From Maylandia zebra (taxonomy: Eukaryota; Chordata; Actinopteri; Cichliformes; Cichlidae): DNA of 64,000 nucleotides. Below the pieces are notes generated by a model. The model did no database searches, was not told where the DNA came from, and worked only from the letters and a program-made list of their open reading frames with translations. The stretch is taken from positions 34,321,531-34,385,530 of the forward strand of contig NC_135176.1 of NCBI RefSeq assembly GCF_041146795.1, written 5' to 3'. This document shows, piece after piece, positions 54,664-64,000 of the stretch (position 1 is its first letter; every line of letters starts with the position of its first letter). A program made the translations under genes and the position numbers.

Positions 54664-56158
54664 ATACGTGTGAAACTCTGCACTCAAGTTTCAAGTAAGA
54701 ATTTTTACCATTTTTTGGTATTGGGGAAATGACAGTCTTCACTAACGGGGATTGTTACAAAACGGCCGGAGGCCGAGCACCAAAATTCAAACCCACGTGC
54801 AGAAAACCCAAGGCGGAGGCAGAGTAAAGGGTTTAACAAAGGTTTATTAACTAACTCCAAAAAAATGACGTGGATTGGATTTAAGGCTTGATACATGGGG
54901 CATGAGGGTCTTGGCCAGGGGAGTGGGATAAGCAGGGGACAGGTCCAAGAAAGCAACGGCAGCTGGCTGGTGATTAGGTAAGTACTGGAAGAGAGGACAG
55001 CAGTGTTAGACCGGTAGCCAATGAAGGGCTCTGGAGAGGGTGGAAGCTATGAAAATCTTCGTTTTACTGTGCAGGTGGGAGATGGAAGCGTTGAGGGAGA
55101 GGTGGTGCGGTCCAGGTGGGTTTGGTGGTGTGTGGCAGCTGTCCTGAGCGGTGAAGGTCCCGAGGTGGTGTAAGGGCAGGAGGGCAGGCAGGTGAGGCAA
55201 GGAGATGATTCTGAAAGCAGGCGGGTTAACCAGATTTCCAAGACGAGTGGTTCAGTGTGATGGAATTTCCAGGAGTAACTAGAACACGAGATTACAAGGT
55301 TAGTAGAGCACTTGAGATTCACAGACATGAAGCGTGAGGCCTGGTTACCAACATAGGGTAGTTGACGAATAGGTGAGGACGCAGTGTCAGCAAGCAGCTT
55401 AGCGCTCCAACCTGATTGCCTCAATCAGCTTCAGGTGAGAGAGGCTGTAGGCCCTGCCCATGGGTGGATACCAGGGAGGTCCAGACCTTCAATGGAATTT
55501 TACAGCCAGACACCCAGACCATGACAGGGATAGTTACAGAGCTTTCTTCGTTGTGAATTAGCATACATGTTTTTATTGAACATTTGAGGAACCAGCAAAA
55601 AAAACAAACTCTTGTAGAGGACATAAAGTCAGAGATAGAAACGACAAGGAGCAGGTGCATCTAGTGCAGGTAGAGCTGCTGCAAAAACCCACAGAGCCCA
55701 GCAGCCAGCAACAAATCCTGGATCCTTGGCTTTTAGTTAGCAGTTAGCATTAGCAGCACATCCTGCGTCTGATGTGAAAGGACTTTTATGCTGCGCCCTG
55801 TGACTCACAGCCATGGTCCCGGGTCAGCCTTGACTTTGTGTTAAACTAATCCTAAAGTAATAATGGTGTTTCTAACCACTGATATAGCACAACTTTATCC
55901 TTTCAACAGCTACTGAAAGTTAGGAGACCTAGCTGCTATCGGATATTTATATAGAGATCCTCCAGCTTCAAACTGTATCACCCTTGAAGGACCTGCAGTT
56001 CAAAAAAGCGCCCCTCCGACAGCCAAACCCATCTGTTCTCTGATTGGATAGTTATATTTGTGATTGACATGACATTGACCAATCAGATGAAAGGAAGAAA
56101 AACAGGGTCAAAATTCGTACTTGTAACTTGAAACTTGAGTGCAGAGTTTCACACGTAT
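54664..56158. mobile_element. Element bounded by inverted repeats (33 bp perfect core)
   Basis: 54664-54696 and 56126-56158 are exact inverted copies (ATACGTGTGAAACTCTGCAC start), and similarity extends outward (GTGGACTTA) and inward with small gaps. The interior holds a solo LTR (54753-55526) and about 600 bp of unassigned non-coding sequence. True ends and target duplication were not determined. Confidence 0.5.
54753..55526 (-). mobile_element. Solo LTR, minus orientation
   Basis: 774 bp, TGTTAC...CATGACA, with a perfect 5-bp target duplication GGGAT at 54748-54752 and 55527-55531. On minus it has TTAATAAACC followed by a U5-like end, setting the orientation. Minus-strand frames inside (54705-54956, 55047-55424) are not genes. 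Confidence 0.8.
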
Positions 56159-56471
56159 TTTTTGGCTAAGTCCACATGTAAAAGGTTAACATATGTGTTT
56201 AAGTTGAAATGTGTGGCTGGTAAATCTGGATTACACTAATAGTTAAAAAGTTAAGAGATAAAAAGACTTATGGGGATGTTAGTTCAGTTTATGTCTTCAT
56301 ACAAGGAAAAAAGGGAACACCCCAGTTATATTTTGGTCTTTGTTATATCGTTCAGTGTTGATTCAGTATTTTCTAATTACACTTTACATCTTCCATGGCA
56401 TTACTTACAAAATACCACTAGGTGGCGCATAGCGGCCAGGAGGAGCGTAAACCCCCCTGGGAGGCAAATCT

Positions 56472-56542
56472 GCAGAATAAATCCTGCAGTTGAAACGTAA
56501 ACAAGTTCATGATCTGTGCCTCTTTATTTCAATACACAGCTG
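56472..56542 (+). repeat. 71-bp direct repeat, copy 1
   Basis: GCAGAATAAATCCTGCAGTT to AATACACAGCTG. Copy 2 is 58946-59016 with one mismatch. Confidence 0.9.
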
Positions 56543-56647
56543 GGTTACTAGTCCTCAAAATGACTAATATGTAACACAGTAGAAGCAATAAGACTGTTGT
56601 GAACTCGTGAATGAAAGTATACCGTTATAAGTTAAGTACTGTTGAAG

Positions 56648-58389
56648 TAGGGTTGCCAACCGTCCCTTAAAAAACGTCCCGTATTTCGAAACAAAAGTAC
56701 ACGTCCCGTATTGAGCTAATAAGGGACGCACTTTGTCCCGTAATACAGTGAGAATCAAAAGTAGTCTATAAATGTTTATGGGATTAACGCTTTGTTTGAA
56801 AACATAATTCCCAGCCCCTCTCCTGCTTTGTGACCAATGAGCTGACAGCACACTTATGACAATTCAGATTACCGCTCATCTCATTGGTCGAGGAAAGGTC
56901 GCTTACGGAGAAAATACCGGAAGACAACAGATGACCACAACAAGAAGCATGGCCAACAGGGAAACAAACGCCGACACTGCGGTGCAAGTCTCGGACAACA
57001 GTACACCTAAAGCTGGGCAGACACTGTGTGATTTTTTCAGTCACGTTATTCAGCTCCTGCTCAAACTGCACGATTGACTCGCAGGGGTCAGAAGTTCATA
57101 GGTCACGATGCTCTGATGCGACCTGAGTGCTCACACTGTGCCTCCATAACATGAAGGTTATAACAGAAACTCTGTCGCTCGCTCTCTCTGTCTTTCACTC
57201 ACACAGACACACACCAACATCAACTTTGCTAAATTGCTGATGAAAAACATGATCAGGCAGCTGTGATTGAGCAGCATGTAAATCCAACTGTTTTCACGGT
57301 TGTTGTGGTCGTGATAATTGTGTGATGCCACATCGAAAAGGCTCGGATGAGCCAAAGCTCTACAAGTTGTGCCTCCATCGCTTGTGTCCAGATCACAGCT
57401 GCACAGCTGTGCTGCTCCGTCTTTTTCACCAACGGTTACGTGTTTGCGCGCGAGCAGTGTGAGCGGCTGTGGTGACACGTCACGAACGATTGATGATCGG
57501 GAGCTGGTCGTGAGGTGTTACCCCACGTATACTACACGATGCACGCCAAAAGCGGTCCGATCACCAAATCAGTCGCACGACTCAAAAATCGTCTCAAAAT
57601 GGGCCAAAAATCGCACAGTGTGCGCCCAGCATTAGAGCAGCAATGTTTGTTCCCCTCAGAGAAAGAAAAAAAGGCTGCAAAAGTACAGGGAGGAATGGGA
57701 AAAGGAAAACACCTGGCTGGAAAAGTTACTATGGGCATGTGCAGTGAATATCAGCGCTATGTGGCCAGAAGTGTGATAATATAACTTATTTTGTGTAATA
57801 AACAACTGCAAGGATAGATGATTACAACAAATACATGACTAATACATAAAAGTAATACATAGATGAATAATGATGATGAGTTAAGATGCGTAATCATGGG
57901 AACAAGCGGGTTTACAAACAGGAGCAGCTGATTAGCATTAGAAAAGCTGAAATAATACCTCAGCTGTAGCCAATTGTACTAAATGCACTATATGTGCACT
58001 GTTACAAGAATATTTTTCGTTCTATTGTTTTCTATTATTTTAAGTTAAGCAGGACAGAGTTCTTTTAAAGAAAGATTTACTTATATTCTCAAAAGTTAAG
58101 CATGACAGGCTTCTGTTTAAGAAAGAGACCTGTTTTACTGTGTTAATGTTGTCATTTTGAGCTAAAAATAAATGGCTAAATGATCATTTGTTTCCCATAA
58201 GGTCATATCACAAAGAATAGAATATGCATCTACTTAAATCAACTTCAAGTCAAATAGTTAAAAAAATAATTTCACACACAAACAAAGAGCTAGAAAATTC
58301 ACCACACTGGGAAGAGTGAAGACAACTGGGTTGCCCGGCCCTGGCCACGAGGTGTCCCTTATTTATTTTTCAGGGAGTTGGCAACCCTA
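56648..58389 (+). mobile_element. hAT element with a nested MITE
   Basis: 1742 bp, TIRs TAGGGTTGCCAAC / GTTGGCAACCCTA, perfect 8-bp target duplication TGTTGAAG at 56640-56647 and 58390-58397. Near 57670 a plus-strand frame reads LQKYREEWEKENTWLEKLLW, like the N-terminus of hAT transposases. The start of that exon (MANRETNADTAVQVSD at about 56950) is cut off by the nested MITE. The catalytic part is missing. Confidence 0.88.
57010..57632. mobile_element. MITE nested in hAT element
   Basis: Ends AAGCTGGGCAGACACTGTG and CACAGTGTGCGCCCAGCAT are inverted repeats, with TA on both sides. Non-coding, about 623 bp. Inserted in the transposase exon of the host hAT. Confidence 0.65.
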
Positions 58390-58419
58390 TGTTGAAGTAT
58401 GAAGTATGAAAATGGAGCA

Positions 58420-58485
58420 CTGTAACAAAAAATAATTTCCCCCAGGGATCAATAAAGTATTCTGATTCTGATTCTGATTCTGAAG
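58420..58485 (+). mobile_element. LINE 3' tail with TCTGAT repeats
   Basis: TTTCCCCCAGGGATCAATAA followed by ATTCTGATTCTGATTCTG is a known 3' end of fish LINEs. Nothing else of the element is present. Confidence 0.55.
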
Positions 58486-59359
58486 TATTGTGTTTTGAAT
58501 GAGATCGTGATGTGAACGTGATCATGCTAGGCTAATGGGCTGGCTAGCGGGGGAAGTGAGCTTCAAGTACCGTAGCGATGCTAAGGCACGTTCTCAGTTG
58601 TGTGTTCTCTATATGTCTTGTTCAAGTAAGACAGCATGCAAAGGCTGTAATTAATGCTTCCATAGCTGCTCATGTGCTGTATATCAATGGTTGTTTGCTA
58701 TTCACGGGCTGTGAGTTACAGTACATTGTATTTCTTGATGCAGTGTAACCGTATGTGTAACCGGAACAAAGGCTGAGGCAACCTGGTCACTGCGAGCCAA
58801 TGTTATCTATATTTATGATGGTTAATGTATACTCGCCAAGGTTATTCCTGTACTTTTGACAATACGCTGACAGCTGTTATGCCACGTTACAAAGAATTGC
58901 TGGTTCGTATGAGAGGCGATTAATGATTTGTTCCCCTGTTGATGAGCAGAATAAATCCTGCAGTTGAATCGTAAACAAGTTCATGATCTGTGCCTCTTTA
59001 TTTCAATACACAGCTGCGGGATCTAGGATCGCACCCCTCCCAGGCACCTGTCACACCAGGGGGGCAACACATACACAAATCTTTTTTATGCACACACAAA
59101 TTCTTTTTACACATACAAATTCTGATTTACAAGTACAAAATATTTATGACCACAATTTGAGCCCATACTACTGTGTCTCCGGTGTTCTGACAAAACGTCC
59201 GGTCAACTCTGCTGAGCTTAAATGGAATATCCTGCTGCCTGATGGGATGTACCACTGTGAGAGGGGTGCTATGGAATAGTGCATGTGGTAGCAGCTTTAA
59301 TTTCCCGCTCAACCATAAATCAATGGTTTTCAATGTGATTGTTGTCACATTGTCAACTA
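58486..59359. other. Mixed non-coding with 71-bp repeat copy 2
   Basis: Contains direct-repeat copy 2 at 58946-59016, and at 59060-59130 units like ACACAAATTCTTTTTACAC related to the sequence around 54620-54650. No gene. Confidence 0.45.
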
Positions 59360-59540
59360 TAAATAGATCAACAGATCAACGATAACAGAACAACAGTGAA
59401 TCAATGTTATTTCAATGTCAGGTTTCCTCAGTATTTTAATGTTGTTTCAACATTGATTTTGCATTGACATTTCAATCCTTACGATTCTGATGGATCAGAT
59501 GTAAAATCAACATCAGTTAAATGTCTCCTGGCTATCTGGG
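59360..59540. mobile_element. Right-end fragment of the ATTGAAACAATGT-type element
   Basis: Degenerate TCAATGTT / CATTGA units, then TGTCTCCTGGCTATCTGGG, the inverted match of 46606. No common target duplication with the left fragment. Confidence 0.5.
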
Positions 59541-59989
59541 TTATATATGATGTTTAACCGCAGTAATGAAAGATTGTAAAACAGGGTTTGAAAACGATTT
59601 GCCGGGAGTTCGCTGTTCTCGTCGGTCCTAGTGAGCCTTGAACCACGGCTAGCTATCGAGCTGGTGGGTAACAGACGTCTCTGAAAACGTTGAAGCATTT
59701 TTGCAAATATGCAATGTCTTGATAATCTGAGCAGATATTTGAAGTTTGCACAGCTACATTCTTGCTTGAAAATATGCTAAAAGTTTATTTTGTGACCCAG
59801 AAAGAATAAGAAGAGTCATATTAAAACTAAGTAGCTGCTGCCATTGTTGGAAACTGGAATTGGCTGGGCCATGCTATGAATTCTGGGATGTGGTGGGCCA
59901 TACGATAACCATGACAACCATGTCATCGGGTAACATGGCAACCACATTAATCCCTGAACGCAAACCTAGAAAGTGTTCCCAGCAGAACG
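59541..59989. other. Unassigned spacer
   Basis: Nothing recognised. Confidence 0.4.
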
Positions 59990-59997
59990 AGAGGCAC

Positions 59998-61977
59998 TAG
60001 GGCTGGGCAAAACGATTATTTTCCTAATCGATGAATCTAGCGATTAATTTTTCAATCCGATTCGATTTCGATTCGATTCGATTAACGATTTTTTTTCCCC
60101 ATTATTTGACTTGTATAGCAATTTCACATTTACTAATTTATGTATATAAATGAAAAACACAAATTTATTCATTTGAAGACCTTTTAATAAAAAAAAAAAA
60201 AATTGCAAAATAAAGTTGTAGAGGTCGTACAATCAATACAATAGAGATAGCATTTAACAAGAAATGAAATGTGCAAACATATATAAAATTAAGGAAAAGT
60301 TAACAAAACATTTCAAATAAATAGCAACAGTGGTGTCTTTAAACAAACAAAATGTAACATTCACTTTGCTTTCTGCCAAAAAGTGCTCTTCATTCACAAA
60401 ACAAAATCCACAATAACATTGTACTACAATCTTCTGTTTTTAACAAAAAATTAAATGTTTTGCAAAACAAATATAACAAAGGAAATCATAGCAAAAAATT
60501 AATAATATACAAACAGCAGCAATGGCGTCTTTGAACAAATAATGAAATGACAAGTTACCCCTAAGTAGGACTCTGTGACCAGACTTGTCCAAGCATCAGT
60601 GGTAAGGGAGATTTTGGATGTGGCTTTTTTTAGTTCTTTCCTTAGTTTCTCCACTGAAGTTTCATACTTTCTCTCCATCATGCTTGTAAAATGACGCTTA
60701 GACGGCAGAGTGTAACCTGGTTGGAAAGTGGTCAGCATTTCTTTGAATCCCTCACCCACAGCAAGTGGTCTCTTGTCTTTTAAAATCATAGATAAGACCC
60801 TCTCAGTAAGTACAGCCACCTCCTGGGGGGTGCATGGTGTACTTCTTCTCTGACAGTAGTCCTCCAGACTTTTCTGTTTGTTCCTAAAATCATAAATCAC
60901 ACACAGCACACATATGAATTCGAATAATTACAAAATAATTATATGGAAAGCATAATATCAAAATAATTTGATAAGGATCTGGTTGAGATAGATACACACA
61001 TACTGTTATGCCATGTGCTTTCATAGCATAACAGTAAGAGGTTAATAATAATCCCCAATGTTGAACATATGATATGCAGTAATCATGATGGCTGGAAAAG
61101 ATAACGTTTAAACAGCCATAGCTGATGGCACTTTTACTGGTGCACTGCTTTCTAGTCATTAGATGGCATAACTTGGACCTATAAGATCAAGCTGGAGAAG
61201 CATTATGTATAAAAACAGCGTTCAAATAGGATGAAACACATTAAATTTGACAAATCAAGAGTTCATTGTCATTTTGCTTTTGCAAGCACTTTAACAATGT
61301 TGTAATAGTGTCCACGACGGCTACGTTTAGCAGGTGGTGCATTATCCTTGTTAACATTTCTCCTGCGGCCAATTCGCTGTCTCACATTTTTGTCTTTCGC
61401 CGATTCTGATAATCAGCCTGCGTGCATTCAGACTCATTTCGCCAGCATGGGCCACAAACCAAAAAAACAATAACTAAACAGCAGCTGCTATATGTTACTG
61501 CTAAGCAGCTTAAATGAGTTTTGCATTTACGGAGGTTGGGTGTTTATCTCTGTGTCTATGAGTGAGTGTACGTCTACGTGGGGGAGGGCGGTCTGGATGA
61601 ATTAACGGGTAAAAACTAGCGTTAGTAAAAAAGTTGAAAACTTACGGTGGTTTGTCCTTTGCAGAAGCTGCTCCTGGATGCCGTCGTTTGAGGTGCTGGT
61701 GCATAGCCGTCGTGCTTTTATGATAGGCCATTTCCACCTCACAAAGCCGGCAAACGACTGAATCACTTCCTTTTCTGTTAAAATATCCCCATACTGTAGA
61801 GCTGCGTGTTCGGGTGGAGTGATTTAAGTTGACTGCAACTGCCTCACTCATGATTCCGCTACTCGCTGCCGCCATGTCTTTTTTTGAAAGTGACGACGCA
61901 TCGACGCAGATTTTTTTACGTCGACGTATTTTTTGCGTCAACGTAATCGATTACGTCGACGCGTTGTCCCAGCCCTA
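59998..61977 (-). mobile_element. hAT element with BED-finger transposase, internally deleted
   Basis: 1980 bp, TIRs TAGGGCTGGG / CCCAGCCCTA, perfect 8-bp target duplication AGAGGCAC at 59990-59997 and 61978-61985. The terminal parts have TCGATTCGATT-type sequence on the left and ACGTCGACG on the right. Encodes the first two exons of a transposase on minus. Confidence 0.93.
60540..61875 (-). pseudogene. hAT transposase N-terminal half (BED finger)
   Basis: Exon 1 is 61875-61646 ([51 protein letters not shown]; donor GTAAGT). The CxxC and HxxxxxH spacing is a BED zinc finger. Exon 2 starts at 60883 (NKQKSLEDYCQRR) in matching phase 2 and reaches ISLTTDAWTSLVTESYLGV, the first part of the RNase H-like catalytic core including its Asp, ending about 60540. 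The rest of the transposase is deleted. Confidence 0.8.
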
Positions 61978-61985
61978 AGAGGCAC

Positions 61986-62622
61986 AGCACCGCCCTGCAG
62001 CGTGTCTCCGGGCTGCCACGGTGAAGAGATTAAACATCACACAACGCCATTATATTATACACACACACACACACATAAAGTTTTATGCGCCAGAGGGAAT
62101 GTTCGCCCAGGACACCAAACAGGCTAGGACCGCCACTGGTGTTGGAACAAGCCTCTGCTAACGGAAACAGTTTAACACAACTTCCACTCACGTCCTTCAC
62201 AATAAGAGCTCCAGTCTGAAGGCTGCACCCGGACAGCTGTCGTTTACATTTCTTTCAGCACTAATAACGTGAACCATCATTATTACTGATAAAAACACGT
62301 CGATGATCTGCTACACGTGACGCACACGGCACGTGGCGTGTCCCCGTGCTTTTATTTTGAAGGCGTCGTCGTGTTTCCTGAAGAGACGAAAGTAAAGAGC
62401 ACTCCTCAGTAACTTCGTCAGGTCTCCGCGTCCTGCTGAGTGTGTGTGTCACAGTGTTACACACACACTCAGCACTGCAGGCACACCTGTTCAGGTGTGT
62501 GAGGAGCTTCCTGTCAGACTGAAGCAGGTGTGTGTTCACACTCATGTTCCTGAATCCATCGCTCTGCTGCTGGAGGCTCCTGCACGCGCTCAGTTTGGAC
62601 TCACCTGGGCTCGTGCTCACAC
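61986..62622 (+). other. 5' flank of the second double-GIMAP gene
   Basis: CA repeat at about 62058-62077. The block 62255-62405 is shared with 43255-43410 and in part with 35808-35850, and contains GAAAGTAAAGAGCAC with an IRF-like GAAANNAAAG. ATG at 62623 has A at -1 and a G at +4. No TATA box seen. Confidence 0.45.
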
Positions 62623-64000
62623 ATGGATCCTGATCCAGGTCCAGACCTGACTGTGGTCCTCCTGGGAAACTGTGGAGTGGGTAAAAGCGCTTCAGGAAAC
62701 ACGATTTTAGGCCGAGCGGCGTTTGAGTCAAAGACGTCCTTCAAGGCGGGAGAGAGCGAGATCAGAGAGGAGGCGGGGCGAGTGTTCGGGAAGGTGATCC
62801 GCGTCATCGACACTCCGGGAATACTGGGACGAGAGGAGCCCGTCGGGAGGTGCTGTCGGCACGTGCTTGAGTCCCCCGGCTCTCACCTGTTCCTGTTGGT
62901 GGTTAAAACGGACCGATTCACTGCCGAGCAGGAACGTGGCGTGGAGGCGGGGCTCGCAGCGGTGGGAGGGCGGGGCTTCAGCCGCTGTTACCTGCTCTTC
63001 ACGGGTGGAGATGCCCTGAAGAACACGTCGCTGCACGACTTCATCTACCAGGACCGGCAGAGTCCGCTCCCTGGTGTGGTGGCGAGGTTCTCCGGGAGGG
63101 TTCACCTGTTCAACAACGAGGACGCAGGAAGAGAGCAGGTCCGAGAGCTGCTGCTGAAGGCGGGGCTTCTTCACTGCCCACCAGGTAAGACAGGAACTGC
63201 ACGCTCACACAGACTGTACACTGAAGATGGTCACATGTTTGTGTCTGTGTCCTGCAGCTGAGTGTGTGGGGTCAGAGGTCAGGAGGATCCTTCTTATCGG
63301 TCCTCCTGGAGGCGGGAAGAGTTCTGCTGGGAACTCCGTGCTGGGCCGCCGCCACTTCGAGGTGGACTGCGACTTCCACGGAGGAGGGAGAGGACACACG
63401 TGCGGCGAAGCAGAGGGGGGGCGGGTCTCTGTGGTGGACTCGGCGGGACTCTCGGGTGAAGGTCTGACCCGGGAGCAGCTGCTCCGCGACATCGAGAGCG
63501 CCGCCCGGCTCGCCGATCCGGGACCTCATGTGGTGGCGGTGGTGGTGAAAATCGGCCAGCTTTCAGCCACAGACTCGCGGGCGCTCACCCTCCTGACCGA
63601 GCTGTTGGAGGGCGCGGCATCCCGACACGCAGCTGTGCTGTTCACTCACGGAGACGCTCTGGGAGACCGCCCTCTGCAGGACGCGATCAGGTCGAGCCGC
63701 CGCGTGTCAGACCTGGTGTCCCGCTGCCGGGGGCGACACTGCGTGCTGGACAACACTCGCTCAGGAGAGCGGGCGCAGGTGGAGCGCTTTCTCCGCCTCG
63801 TAGACGACATCATCAGAGAGAACGATGGACACCACTGGAGCCGGGACGCACTGAGGTCAGGTGACTTGGAGGACACTTCCTGTTCGAACAACGTTGTCGA
63901 GCATGCGCTCGCCGCGAGGACTCCTCCCTCTCTGCTGAGCGTGTGCTGGCGCCTCCTGTGTCTGAGCGCGCTCTTTGTGAGGCGTCATTTCCACTGGATT
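62623..64000 (+). CDS. Second double-domain GIMAP GTPase, partial at window end
   Basis: Exon 1 (62623-63184) encodes domain 1: P-loop [20 protein letters not shown], box LFLLVVKTDRFTAEQ, G4 TGGD, FNN. It lacks the SVTK-type switch I Thr seen in other GIMAPs. Donor CAG/GTAAGA, acceptor CTGCAG at 63257, phase 1. Exon 2 (63258-64000, open to the edge, no ATG needed) encodes domain 2: P-loop GPPGGGKSSAGNSVLG, G3 DSAG, box PHVVAVVVKIGQLSATD, G4 THGD, and a divergent, Gly/His-rich switch I. The last residues (SLLSVCWRLLCLSALFV) are hydrophobic and may start a membrane anchor. At least 435 residues. Same layout as 40487-42298, in the same direction, but GC-rich. Domain 2 is the likely pseudo-GTPase here. 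Confidence 0.88.

Noticed and set aside
62728-63529. Minus-strand frames opposite the second double-GIMAP gene
   Set aside because: Shadows of the GC-rich GIMAP exons; no motifs.

Overview
This window is teleost fish DNA, most likely from a cichlid or another percomorph. The evidence is spliced genes with GT-AG introns, fish-type GIMAP (AIG1) immune GTPases, and a dense mix of fish transposon families (hAT, BEL/Pao, Gypsy, L2-like and L1-like LINEs, Penelope-like elements, a tRNA-derived SINE, ISL2EU/Harbinger). There are no operons. Most of the sequence is transposon or transposon debris around a small cluster of immune genes.

Layout. 1-5.6 kb: LINE and LTR fragments plus one orphan minus-strand Ig exon (4769-5065) resembling domain 1 of CD2/SLAM-family receptors. 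6355-14062: a full-length BEL/Pao retrotransposon with two 495-bp LTRs and a 5-bp target duplication; its reading frame is broken by two stops and one frameshift. 14.6-15.7 kb: a SINE and a long ATCC array. 15.7-18 kb: sequence I could not assign, with a perfect 34-bp palindrome. 17984-24022: an internally deleted Gypsy element with a SCAN-like gag, a tRNA-Pro primer site and a hAT element inside its 5' LTR. 24-30 kb: Penelope, ISL2EU and L1 remnants.

The host genes. A three-exon GIMAP GTPase (299 aa) lies on the minus strand, 35360 to 30698. Its intron 2 holds a hAT MITE, an L2-like LINE and Penelope pieces. On the plus strand, 40487-42298 encodes a 422-aa protein with two AIG1 G domains joined at a phase-1 intron, and 62623 to the window end encodes a paralogue of the same design, GC-rich and cut by the window edge. 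In each two-domain protein one domain looks degraded: domain 1 of the first has lost the DxxG glycine, and domain 2 of the second has a divergent switch region. GIMAPs are lymphocyte and membrane-associated septin/dynamin-like GTPases that assemble through their G domains, so an active/pseudo-GTPase pair in one chain is the most interesting coding feature here.

Between the two double-GIMAP genes, 43.5-62 kb was filled by repeated transposition. Seven hAT-type elements in the window carry perfect 8-bp target duplications; two are near-identical copies about 1.6 kb apart. A possible two-exon, 59-aa gene (49140-49589, minus) and a run of short phase-matched minus-strand exons (54151-54569) lie in this block and are not recognised. 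All splicing statements are read by eye from GT/AG sites and phases; no alignment or transcript data were available.
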